Source of the DNA: Campylorhamphus procurvoides
Lineage: Eukaryota > Chordata > Aves > Passeriformes > Dendrocolaptidae
Length of the DNA stretch: 64,000 nucleotides
Assembly (NCBI GenBank): GCA_013396655.1
Contig: WBMV01005068.1
Location: forward strand, 124,001 to 188,000
Direction of reading: 5' to 3'
The notes beneath the pieces are model-generated. The model worked only from the letters and a program-made list of their open reading frames with translations. It ran no database searches and was not told the origin of the DNA. The position numbers were made by a program, and so were the translations under genes. Below, in pieces: positions 23,624 through 36,200 of this stretch. Positions within the stretch are counted from its first letter, which is position 1; each line of letters begins with the position of its first letter.

Positions 23624-25303
23624 ACAGGATGTCCATCTCTATAATTCAAATTCTTTGCAAATGCTCTTAAATGAGTAGAAATAGCAACCAACCATAAGAC
23701 CTACATGCCAAGAAAATGTTACAGGGACATAAAACTGAAGTAGCACCATGAGAATGAAGATAGTTTTTACTGGACATGAACAAAGGAGACATTGGAAGGG
23801 TATTTCTACAAATAAGCAGTAGAACAGCATAACTTTGTATTAATCCATATGCTGAATTAAATTCATTCTTCAAGCAAATTGTTTAAGCCTTAAGTTTCAT
23901 CAAAGCTCAGAGGACTATGATTCACCTAAAGACCCAGTCATCTCTTTTAAGTTAAATATTCTCAGTTTTAGTTCAGAAGGCTCTGAAATCCTGTAGTAGA
24001 AGATCAAGCGAAATAATTTCATGATCTCGGTGAATAACAGGTAATTCTGGAATCAATGGCATGAAGAATAGTTAATGTACTACATCAAGACTAAATTGCA
24101 TCTTACATTTTAATTCTGAAGATCATTTTACACTGTGAAAGTGGAGGTGGAGCTGCTCTAGGAGAACACAAATCAGGTGATCAAAGAGTGAGGACACTAA
24201 AATCCATAGCCAAACACCAGTGACTTTAAAACCATAAATAGGAACAGAAATGTCACCCTAAGCAGAGAAAATGAGAAAATGTAAAGGGAGAAAGCTGTGT
24301 GGACATTACCCAGTACATGTGTCTTATAAAATGCCAGGTCAAGAATAGCAGATGGGAATGGCAGAAGAAGAAATGATTATCAGATGGTGTTGCCCACATT
24401 GTGTTGAGCCAGAGCAATGGCTCTATGCCTCTCTGAACTTAATGCTGCATCTCACTGTCCACATACCTGGAGAGCAGAGAGCTGCCACTTCCTGCAGTTC
24501 ACCTCTGCAGCACAGGAAATAAATTTAGTACCACAGAGGAACTGAAGTGTTAAGAAAGTTAATTGTTTTTACATTATTATCCTCTTGTCTTTGCCTTTCA
24601 TGTTGCACAGACACATGCTGAACTCGCAGTGGTTATGCAGTATTACCAGATAGGAATGATAAGCCATTCCAAGGGCTCTGCACAGTTCTAAACACCCACC
24701 AATACCTACAAGCCAAGAGAGGCTCAGATTCTTGCAGTAACATGATTTGTGGCCAGCAGCAGGTTCTGTGTTTAATGTTTACCATCCTGGCAGCAGGATG
24801 TTGTTCTGACACACTGCATTGACTGTGGCACAGTGGTGATCAAGCTGATGTTTGCAAGTCAGTTATTGTTTAAAAAAAATTCCCTTGAAAGGACACCAGT
24901 TTACATGCATCATTAAAGCTCCATCAGCACATTGCACAGCTCCAGGTTGTAAGCCATGCCAGATCAGGACCTTTCATTCTTTAGATGGATGAAAGTAATG
25001 ATGCCAGGGTATGTATCGTGATTAGGCATTGTGACCAGGAGGCAAGACTTGTGAAAAAAATGATCTTCCAAAGATGATTGCAGGCAACCCAGCAGGTGCT
25101 GGAAGCTTTTCTTTGACTCCAGCATTTCATTGATAAATGTGATTGCAGTTTTCCCTCACTCAGCAAATATAGTGAATGGCAGAGTAAAGCAAACTTTAGC
25201 ATCTGTGTTTATCTGTGTCTTGTAAGTTGTATGTCACTTAAAAATGTTTACAAATGTTTTACTTAGCCTGAAGTGATCAGGACTAGATGGTGAAAATAAA
25301 AAA

Positions 25304-25343
25304 GAAAAAGTCAATGTAAAACAGAAAAAGTCAATGTAAAAAG
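25304..25343. repeat. 20-bp tandem doublet
   Basis: Two adjacent copies of a unit GAAAAAGTCAATGTAAAA plus two bases, differing at the last position, followed by a partial third copy. It looks like a local slippage product in A-rich DNA. Confidence 0.9.
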
Positions 25344-26108
25344 AAATAAATGTAAAAAAAAAATTGTACAGTCTAGAATTTACCCTTTAAAATCTGAATT
25401 GTTTTTAATGTGACCGTAACCATTGCAGAGCTAACTCTTCTGTTTTGCTAACTCTGAGCTCATCATTTTATGTGTTGGTATTCTCGACAGGTTTTGTTCT
25501 GGACTTTCAGCCATTTGTTACTTTGTTGAAAGACTGCTAGTTTTATCTTGAAAATTGAAATCTAACCTATATTTTTATTTAGCCTGAAAGGAGGTAAGTC
25601 AGTTTGCTGTTATACAGTGTTAACACACTCTCCATCTATTGACTTGGGGATTATTTTTCTTGTGTGTTGTCAAAAGACTTTTCTGATATTAAGCCAACAT
25701 GTTGTGTAGCAGATTTTTTTTAGCTTTTTTTTCCTGATTCAGGTTAGGATTGAGCAAATCAGGACACTACCATCTTAATTTTAAATTAAGTAGCAATTTA
25801 CATACTTTTTCAAATTATATTTTGCTGTGATGTTGATAAATTGTTAACCCACAGCCCAAGAACTACAATATTTCCATTTCTAGATACAGTCTGTGACTAT
25901 TATGCTGAGGATGCAAGGCCACAGGCTAGTCAGGCTTACACTATTTTGAGCCCTCTCTCAAACCTTTTTTCAGTTGAAACAGCTTTTTTTTTTTTTCCCT
26001 AACGACAGGAGTACTATGCCTAATTTTATTTACTTTTGCTTATTTTCTATTGTATATAGATTTTAATAAAAAGTAGTTACTTTGTGCAGAATGAGATATT
26101 GATAACTA

Positions 26109-26888
26109 ACAGAATCATCAAGGTCGGAAGAGGCTTTCAAGACCACCTAGTCCAGTTGTCAACCTAGCGACCCTAAATCATATCCCTAAGTGCCACATCC
26201 AGCTGCTTCTTTCCTGAGAGAGTGACTCCACCACCTCCTTGGACAACTTATTCCAGTGTCTAACCACTCCTTCAATGAATTATATATATATATATATATA
26301 TACGTATGTGTGTGTGTGGGCGTGTATGTGTGTGTCTGTGTGTCTGTGTATTTTAATATCCAATCCCTGTCACAACTTCAGGCCATTTCCTCTCATTCTT
26401 TCCCTTGGGACATGGCAGAAGGGACTGACCACTACATCACTACAGCCTTCTTTCATGTAGTTGTAGAGAGCAGTGAGATCCCTCCTGAGCCTCCTCTTCT
26501 CCAGGCCAGACAACCCCAGTTCCTGCAGCTGCTCTTGATAAGATAAGTTTTCTAGATTCTTCTCCATCCTCACTGCCCATCTTTGGACATGCTCCAGCAC
26601 CTCAATGTCCTTTTTGAAGCAAGTGACACAGAACTAGGCACAGTACTCAAGCTGCACCCTCACCAGCACTGAGTACAGCAGAACAATCTCTTCCCCAGTC
26701 CTGCTGGCCACACTATTCCTGATACAAGCCAGGATGCCGCTGGCCTTCTTGGACACCTGGGCACAGTGCTGGCTCACACTGAGCCAACTGTCACCTAGCA
26801 TCCCCAAGTCCCTTTCTGCTGAGCAGCTTTCCAGCCGCTCCTCCCAAGCCTGTAGTAATGCATGAGCTTGTTGTGACCCAAGTGCAGG
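26109..26888 (-). mobile_element. CR1 LINE fragment with ORF2 C-terminus, antisense
   Basis: The longest single-orientation CR1 3' region here. From its 3' end (CAGAATCATCAAGGTCGGAAG at 26110) it runs into the ORF2 coding end. The minus strand at 26600-26370 reads LEHVQRW then [15 protein letters not shown] and [13 protein letters not shown], and further upstream [13 protein letters not shown], all typical of the CR1 ORF2 C-terminus, but in different frames, so the copy is dead. A TA/TG microsatellite interrupts it at 26279-26350, and an AAT-type microsatellite abuts its 5' end. Confidence 0.95.
26279..26350. repeat. (TA)n-(TG)n compound microsatellite inside CR1
   Basis: About 11 TA units pass through TACG into TG/TGTC units. 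CR1 sequence continues on both sides, so the microsatellite arose within the element after insertion. Confidence 0.95.
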
Positions 26889-26924
26889 AATAATAATAAC
26901 AATAACAATAATAATAATAATAAT
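26889..26924. repeat. (AAT)n/(AAC) microsatellite
   Basis: A trinucleotide run of ATA and ACA units directly abutting the 5'-truncated edge of the preceding CR1 copy. Confidence 0.95.
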
Positions 26925-29900
26925 GGTGAAATACAGAGAAATACACAACTGTTATATATTCAGCAGTGCTGCAGATTGGGAACATGGGATTTGGGGCAGA
27001 AGGATACAAGCATGAGATGACACAAGACTGTGCACTGACTGATACAGGGGACCCCAGGGCTATAAACAACTTACCAACAATCAAATAAATTCAGGACTGG
27101 AGTTGGTCAAAACTGATTTTAAGGGTACCAAAGAAATCAAAGAAGATGTGCAAAATTTACCATATATAATATATATACATTCAATATAGTAAACGTAGTA
27201 TAGTAAAACATAAGAGTAAATGAGTAATGGAGATGCAGACCAGAGAAGAACAAAGGTTTAAAAGCATGTTAGCACAATGAAAAATGACACCAAACATTGT
27301 CCAGTCACGAAAAAGCCACCAGCATTGTAGTCTCCTCCCAGCAAAGGACAGGATGCTGACAACTTGCCATCCTTGCTCATCTCTCCCACCAGTACACACA
27401 GCCCTCCTGCTCAGCCTGAAGCTCAGTGAGCTCAGCTCCAGTAAGGTTAGCAGTGATAACATAAGAGTGCCTGCCCTGCCTTGAGGTCATAGTTACATCT
27501 TTCACAATTAAGCACAGCTCAGTAAATACTGCCAATTTGCTTTGACTTTTCACATCCAAAGTGCAACAGCAAATTTGGTTTTCCTTTCAGCTGGTTCCAC
27601 GCTGAAGTGGGTCTGAGGAACTGGGTCAAAGGTGTGATTGTTGCTGCACTCATACCCAAACTGCTCTGAGTGTGCATGTGTAGATTCCTCTCCCAGAATG
27701 GAAAAAGAAGAAGGGGAAAAAAAAAACCGACCAACTTGATTTGTTGAGAATAATTGTATGGATAATCTCAATCCACTACTTTGTGGCACAGAGCAGTTTT
27801 CCATTCACACATCCATCTTCTCTGAAATAGAAGACTATTCTTACGTTTTATTCACATAATGGTTTTGATAGAAAATCTGTTTTGCTGCAGATGAGGGCCC
27901 TGGAGGGTTTTGGTCTATTGTAATACATAAGAGCTGCCTAACATTGCTGCATTCGTTCTCCAGTGCGATTGCCTAGCAGGGCTAAAAGCACGAATGTCTT
28001 TTACAGTTCTGGTATTGCCATTATCCATTTCAATGGGGTTTAAATGTAAAAGTGAAATTGATGGTGTTAAAGCATGAATTTCAATCATGCTAAGAAAGAA
28101 GATATTGATGGGAGCCAGCAAGGGAGCTCTGAACAAAACTGTGGCAAGGAAGAAGCTGAGATTGCTATAAACCCAGTGTCTGTGTTTTCAAATGACAGAG
28201 CTGACACACATTAAAGGATGTCAGTCCATGTTGCATAGCTCAGGATGAGGTGAATTTGTCCCTGTCAGTATTATGGCACCTCCTACCTTCTCCCTGAGGT
28301 GGGACTTCATGGGGAAAATCTTCAAATCTTTGTTCAGCTCTTTATCTGAGATTTAAGATGTCCCTTCTCATTAATCTTTGTGGTCTGGGTGATTTCTTGT
28401 GGCTACAGACTATAGTGCTTCTTATAAAAATTACACTTTTCTAATTATACTGCAGCCTTCTGTCTGAGGCTGAGTCTTTATGGAGCAGTAGAAGAGACAC
28501 TTTGTACTGTACAAATTACCAAGAGCACTGTAACTTTGGGGTAGCAAAACTAATGAGAAAGCAGTAAAACTATTTTGCAGGAGCTAAACAAGTTGGCTTT
28601 AATTTCCACAGCAGACAAGCAGAGTTGTGAGCAGCCTTAATACAAATTGAAAACAGACTAACGAAGTGTTCTGTGGTCCTCCAGAGCACCTCTGTCCAGC
28701 TATGGCTCTGATTCCTGCTTGGGTCCAGCAAACATCTTTGACGGGTTCCACTGGGCTGTGCTCAGCACTTCCTTTGCCTGCCTTGTGTCCTGAGGCTTAA
28801 TGTCACCACCAAGAAACATGCAATTTTGGGAGAAACACAGCTGTGTTTTGAGGATCTCCACATTTACCTTGAGCTGGAAACAACTGAAAAGGCTCGTCTC
28901 ATGCCTTGATTTATTTGTATTTGCGCTTCCATGGCAGCAACATGCTCCGTACCAGTTTAATTGGCTTAAATCAAATTTAAACACTAGGCAAGCTTAAAAT
29001 AACAGAGCTGCACAACTGAGCTGTGGTCTTGATTACAGAATTATAGTTGAGGTTGCAAATAAGAAAGTAAAATTACAATGTCATATTCAGATAATTAAAT
29101 AAAAAGTCCTCCTTAGCTTTTATGGTATTTTTACAGATCACAGACTTAGCACTTACAGTGTTCTCTCTAAATAAACTGCCTTTACCACCTTCTGTTAGTC
29201 TGATATTCCTGTTGCTGTAACTCTACCTTGTGGTTTGAGTTCCAGTTCCAGTTTTCTCCATTTACAGCTTGCTCAGACTAAAGTGGGAGAAAAATGCCTG
29301 TAGGGTTGGTACATTCAAACCATTTGAGGAAAGAATTGTGACAGTGTACCAAAGAAATTTTGAGGCACGACAAAGGTTACTAGCATGAAACAATAAAAAT
29401 GTGTGTGAAGTGGATTTTTATGCAAGGTTTACGTAGGGAGCCCCCTTTCTTATCAAAAGGTATCATTTTATGATAAAAATAACTATGTATGTTTAGCAAA
29501 ACATTTCTATTGTACCCTGAATAAAAAGTCTTCTTCCCCAAAAGTGTTTTGAGACAACTATGTGAAAACATGATTTTATCTTTGTGGGAATTTTTTATGA
29601 ATAGCCTTTGAAAATGTCTCTCTCAAGCTGCAAGTTCTCCTATTCTGTTTGCACTGTTTGTATTTATCCTCTTACGAGTAACATCTGCAGTCAAGGCTTT
29701 CTGCAGAGCCAGCTCACAGCATTTCAAATGAGTGTAAGATCCTGAGTGACCTCTTCAGTAGGCTGGGTGTAGCACTAGATAAAAATCGATTCATTTTGTT
29801 TCAATAAAAAGGTGAACCCTTCCATACGAGCCATATGAACCCCCCACCTGCCTGGCCCTGCAGTTGTACTCAGCAGCAGGAGTCCCTCTCATAAATAAAC

Positions 29901-31957
29901 TGTGGTAAAGGTTTGAAATCTCAGCCTTATGACTGGACCCTCCTGGGTAAACCAACAACCAATACCAGGCCTAAAAATTCTGAAATCTCTGACTGTACAA
30001 AGGAGTGGCCACATACAACTGAAAATTAACTCCCTTTAAAGGCAAACCTGCACTTTGGTTATGTGCTGTCATAGTGAAGGATTTAACCCTGAGTGTCCCA
30101 GCACTGCAGACTATGTTAAATTGCATTTCATGCTTTTAAGTTTGCAAGATTAAAAAGATATAAATGAAATGCTACAAAATGTATATGTTTCATATAGCGG
30201 CTCCCATTCTTACCTACTTTAATGCAATATTAATTATAATAATATACCGTGTTGCAGTGGAAGCTCCAGTTAAGGGAGTAGGATTTCATTGCATCAGAAT
30301 GTGACAAAATAAAACACAACAAAAATATGAACCTTTCAACAGCCCTTGTCAATGCATCAGTGGAAATGGGTAATGAAGATAGGTGTCTAGTTTGTAGCTC
30401 TTCAGCCATGTAAAGCTCTCGGGAGTTGTAAGCATGGTGTGAACGTGGAATAGAGTGATTGAAGGCTGGACGATGCCAGTGGAAGGCTGTTTTGGACCGG
30501 CCTCCCTGGCCAGAGAAGGATGTCTGAGAGAGAGCCCTCTGCAGGCGTGCTGTGTGGCTGGGCAGCGCTACAGCTGCACAGTCAGCCTGTCTCCTTTGGC
30601 ACAGTGAGATGGCAGGGGAACCTTTCCCACTGAGGAGAGGTTTGTCTCCAGCAGTACTTGAATTTTGTAGCTCTCACAGCAGTTTTGCTTGTTGAGTGTT
30701 CATTGTGTTTTAGGAAAATAAGTTTGGCAATATTCAGAGAATGTAAACCTAGGGATCTATAACACTTATTTAAGTTATAAAGACAGGCAAGCATTAGCTG
30801 GTTAACAAGGATTGTATCAATATATTCCTGACTCTTTGTCTCAGTCCCACTTATTTCATGGGAGTTTGTTCAACAAGTCGAATAAAACCTGTTTTGAGAG
30901 TCTGTCAGCATCTAGTATATCTGTAGCTCCCAGGAAATCAAAATATAGATGTCTTGGTACATCTGCAAGTGCAAAAGCATATACAAAGACCATCTGAACC
31001 CTCTACTAAGAGATTATTGACAAAGCACTCATGCACCTGGACCATAAGCCAACCCTAATTTTCAGGGAAAGTGAGAGATAGAAAGAGACCTGAGACCATG
31101 AATGAAAGTAAAATTCTAGACCTTTTCTGTCTGTGCTGCTTTATCACTAGGTATGCTTTCAGAGAAAGATCTTGCAATTAATTAGCAGATATTTCTTGCT
31201 CAAGTGTGTTTATGATATGAAGATTATTGACATGCCTATGGAAATAATAATATTCGATCTTGAAATTACTAGTTTGTGTAAGTAGGGAAAATAGTAATAC
31301 ATGTTGAAGGTAGTTGACCTAGCCCAACTGATTAATTCAGAAGGCTATATATCTGTTTTATGAATGCCCATTTCTTCCTATTTTCACTGCTCACATGTAC
31401 ATTTACGCATATGCATGCCAAATCTCATCTACAACTTTCCTCCTGGGATGCATTGAAGTAAATACAAAGCTGTTTCTCTTCCCAAAGACTCTCTGCATCC
31501 TTGAGAGAGGCAGTTAAGTGGAGGGGATGGGATAGTCCCATGGAAGGCAATTTATGCATGTACTTAAACCTAAACCTTTCTTTTAATTCAATTTAAATTT
31601 GAATAGAGATTAGTGAATTACACAAATCATAATACTTCTGACTTGGGTGTGGGCCAGTGGTGTTATATATAAGCAGTGTTGAGCTTCAGCATCCTCATTC
31701 ATATTCATCCAGTGCTAACCAGATAAATAGCATTATCACCCACTTCAATGATCAAACAATGGAAACCCGATCTCCAGGAGTTTTGACTGGAATGAAAAGT
31801 AGTTTATTATTGTGTTTATTAGCTGGAATACTCAAGACTCAGCTGTGGTTACATAATGAGTGATATTCTAATAGATTTCTGAATCTGGATACATAAGCAT
31901 TCTGATGAAACTATAATTAGTTGTTTCAGTTTCTCATTGGCTTACCATATCACTTAT
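26925..31957. other. Gene-free intronic block, nothing recognised
   Basis: Five kilobases of AT-rich sequence with no exon or transposon that I recognise. Open frames are short and without features. Confidence 0.6.
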
Positions 31958-32310
31958 ATCATCATAGGATCGCCTGGGTTGGAAGAGACCCTAAAGATCA
32001 TTTAGTTGCAGCATCCCTGTCATGGGCAGGGGCACTTTTCCCTAGACCAGGTTGCTTAGAACAGCATCCAGCTTAGCCTTAAACACTTACAGGGATGGGG
32101 CATCCACATCGTCTTTGGGCAGCCTATTCCAGCCTCATCACCATCACAGTATTTATTTCTAATATCTAATCTAAACCTGTTCTCTTTCAGTTTGAAACCA
32201 TTCGCCCTTGTTCTGTCACTACACGCTCCTGTAAATTGTCTCTCTCCATATTTCTTGTAGGCTCCCTTCAGGTATTGGAAGGCTACAATTAAGTCATCCT
32301 GGAGCCTTCT
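31958..32310 (-). mobile_element. CR1 LINE 3'-end fragment, antisense
   Basis: Complement of the CR1 3' UTR: ATCATAGGATCGCCTGGGTT at the low end, then GGAAGAGACCCTAAAGATCA, GGGGCATCCACATCG, GGCAGCCTATTCCAG and CATCCTGGAGCCTTCT. It is truncated before the ORF2 end and sits about 700 bp upstream of the first exon. Confidence 0.95.
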
Positions 32311-32945
32311 CGTATGAATCTTATGACTTTCTTATTAAGAGCATCTTATCTCTCTTATGTCTTATGAAGTTTTTTGGGTTTTCATGGTAATGCTACCTTG
32401 CACAGAATTTGACTGCCATGCTAGCTAAAGTACAGTAATTGGTCTTGGATGTTATTAATTACTGTATCTCTAGAGTGGAAAGGTGCTAGAGGACTGTTAG
32501 GAGCATATGTTAATTGTGTCTGTATTGCTTACATTTTTTTCTGTGATACATATTAATAGACATCTAATAGACATGGCTACGTTTTCAAGAGAAGGGAGTG
32601 TAGCTGTGTGTCTGTGTGGAGCAAATCTAGAGACAGATAAGTCCCACGTGGAGCAATGCATGAAAGCAAAACGTGCCTGAGGTGAGGCAGACACCATTAG
32701 TGTTTTGCCCATCTGTCTGATCTCCCATGGATTCAGTGTTACTATACTTAACATGTAGAAACAACACATTGGAGTATGACTGCATATGATAAATTAGGAC
32801 CTTGAAAATGAATTTACCATAAGCATGCTCTGCCTTCTGGAATCTGACACACTGTGCCCAGAGAAACAAAAAGGAGGTAGTAGAAGCAAGGTGCTTTGGG
32901 GGTTTTTTTCAGTGTAGACAACACTGTAGCATATATTGACATTAA

Positions 32946-33218
<273 letters not shown>

Positions 33219-36200
33219 TGAATGGGGGTTAGGGCAGATGGTAGGTTTCCAGAAATGTACATTGTTCAGTAAAATGAGTAAGCTCACTGAATTCTGGAAA
33301 AACTTCCAAATCCAGCTGTTTGACATATTTTCAAGTTGCCTTATATGAGAAGAGCACTTGAAGTATATTTAGATTGTTTATTGAGGGGAAAAGTACAAAG
33401 AAGAATAGAATTGGCAACATCAATTATAAAAATGAAACTCACCCGAAAACAGTTCTCAAAATTGCATGTCAGAATTATTTCTTAAAAGTTTATGTCTTCA
33501 GCTCTGTGTGCTTTTCTATTTTGTTTCATGGTTGCTTTAGAAAAAGAGGAAAGAAAGAAAAAGGAGAGACCCTCCTAATCGGCACTGCAAGGAGCCGAAG
33601 AGCTGAGAACTTGTGTATGATATTTAAAAGTCATACAAAAATCTCATAAAAATAAATCTTTACCAGTATTATCTGTTAATAAAATCACTGATCTGAAAAA
33701 GAGGGTATATGATACCAAGAGGCAAGTTAATTTTATTATTTAAACCATTTTTAATGGCCCAGGGGCAAACTTTCCAGGGAAGGTGCTGGAATCCTCAGCT
33801 GCACATGAATTCTGCTTGGTGAAATTGAAGCAGTCAGATTAGGGAGAAACATGTTTTATGTCCTGCCTTGTTCTCCCTGGCCCCTGCCATTAAAGGGAGC
33901 ACAGCAGGTTGCTATTACAGGCCCAGCAGTCACTGCACAGTGGGTTACGCGAGTTCTTGAGCTGCCTCCCTGCTCCCAGCACTGAGAAAAACACTGTGCC
34001 TCCTTCTGCTGCAGGAGTTACTCATGGACACGAAGGACCTGGCTCCAAATACTGATGCACAAATGTCAAGGCCAAAAGTTGCTGATGTTGAAAGAGAAGA
34101 ATTTATCTGTGAACCCCAGAGAATCTGTCCTTTGTGCAATGTGACTCACATGCACACATCTAATTTTAAAACAAAAAGCCATTTTCAAGGCTTCCCAAAG
34201 TTTAAACACACAAATCAGAATGTGGAGGTTTAGAAACCACCAGGAGGCCCCTTCAAAATGGATCTAAATTTTTCCCTCTGGGTAAGGATAAAATACCAAG
34301 TTCCAACTGCGTGAAAATATTTTTCCCTCTTTCTACAAGGAATTTGGTTCATGTTGCTTAATCCCAGTTTGCCTAGTCTACAACTGGTGCAAATCAAAAT
34401 AGCTCCTATTGAGTCCTGGGAAATAGTCTTAATTACTTTAGCACAGGGTACAACCCTTCAGGAATAAAGTGGTGGCTATTTGTAATTTCCTTCTGAATTT
34501 AAATAGTGCTTACAGTCAGCTGAGGTGGGCATTTTCAGAGGTTCTTGCTCTTCTACCTTAGGAAAGGTGGTCTCCGCCATTGTAATGAGACCAGCCACAC
34601 GGTTCCCTTAGCTAAACGGCCACAGTAACAGTGAATAAAGGTGACAATAATACTGATTAAAGGTGACTTGGCAGCGACTGTAAATCTTTTGAACTCAGTT
34701 CAGGTTAAAAAATAGTCATACTGCAGTTGCTTGCTGAACAGATGCACCAGTTCAAGAAAGGATGTGGCACTTTGATCAGAATATTGTTAGACAGGACTTT
34801 AATTTTAAGCCTGTACTTGAGATCCACTGACTTTGCAACTTGTGACCTGGTATATGCATAAATTCAACTTCTGCTTCCTATCCCTAAACCTAAACCTTAG
34901 ATTACAAATTCTTGATGGCTGAAATTGAAATACCGTCTGCAAAAACAGATGTAAAAGACTTGTAAAAACCATCCTGACTGTATTTTCTAAAAAAACACAA
35001 AGGAGCTCTTTTGATGTAATTGCATTCACTCTACCCTTTTTTTCTTGAAACTGAAATTTTCAGAGCCATAGAAGATAGGCCTTTCTGTGACTTAAATGTT
35101 CTACCACTCACAACTTCAAAAAGCAACTTAAAAAAAGTGTTCAAAAAGTGTTGAATTCTGAGAGTTTAGGGGTTTGCACATTTATTTAATGAACATTTGT
35201 TTTATATAGTTTTTATGTTTGTTTCATTCTAGTCTGCACTTACGGTTTTCTGAAATCCATTCAAATAGAAAGTAAAGTTTCAGAATTTCAGAAGTTTCTT
35301 ACACAGTTTACAATAGAATCTGCTGCTTAAAACCCTTAGAAGTCTTTTTCCTCTTCACAGAAGTCCTGTAAAATTAATATGTGAATTTCCTCCTTAACAG
35401 GAACACAAAGTCAGGTCAGTACAGTAATTACAGAGTTACCCCTAAACTCTGAAGGTTTCCTTTGGCAAGCTGTTTTTCGGCTAACCCATCACAGTCTCTA
35501 GTAGAGCAGCTATTTTGCATTAGGGGTTTTATACATGATGACTGTCATCATATATTTACTGCAGCTGCTGTATTTCAGACTGTGGTCTGAATTCGTGTGT
35601 TCATTGCCCTCTCATACAGGTGCAGTTCTGTTGAAGAAGAATTACTTCCTACAAAGCCTATTCTCTTTACCTTTTATCATTCTGAAAGGAAAATGTTAAA
35701 ATCAGCATCCTGCCAGTAGACAGTGCAAATTCTGTTTTCTTCTTCCCTTGTGTGTATAATACCTGTGTGTACTTGTAACATATGGTTAGCTTAGCTTAGC
35801 TCTCTGGACCAAGAACTGAAGGGTTCTACAATATCCAATATTTTAATCAGCTTGCTGCACACTTTTTGAATGCATTAGGGAAACAAATCATTCAGTCTAT
35901 TAAAATTCTTTGCTTCAAGTCTTTGTAAAGGAGTTTGCTATTGCATGTTTTATTCTGAGCACAAAAGTTGTTACTAGGAAGACTCAAATTACTTTACTGG
36001 TGTGCTGTCTTTGAGCCTAATAGCTCTTAAGTCTTATACTGTCTTAAGATCTAATAATTGCACAGATTCTCTGACTCTCCAGGTTCATACGAAAAAGAGG
36101 TGAAATTTGTGGTATCTTGAAGAGGAACTTCATGTGCCTTCAGTAAAGCCCCAGATTGCCATGTCTGAGGAGAGAGGGAATGCAGGAAGGGAATAACAGG

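Larger units (their letters stand above)
16631..26108. other. Gene-free intronic block, mostly single-copy-looking
   Basis: About 9.5 kb without an exon. It contains a 12-unit AGAAT array (18451-18510), a very short CR1 tail (22346-22408), an 8-bp-arm inverted repeat (23603-23623) and a 20-bp tandem doublet (25304-25343). The part around 20930-21480 is complex, AT-rich and free of repeats, and might be conserved non-coding DNA, but that needs alignment. Confidence 0.6.
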
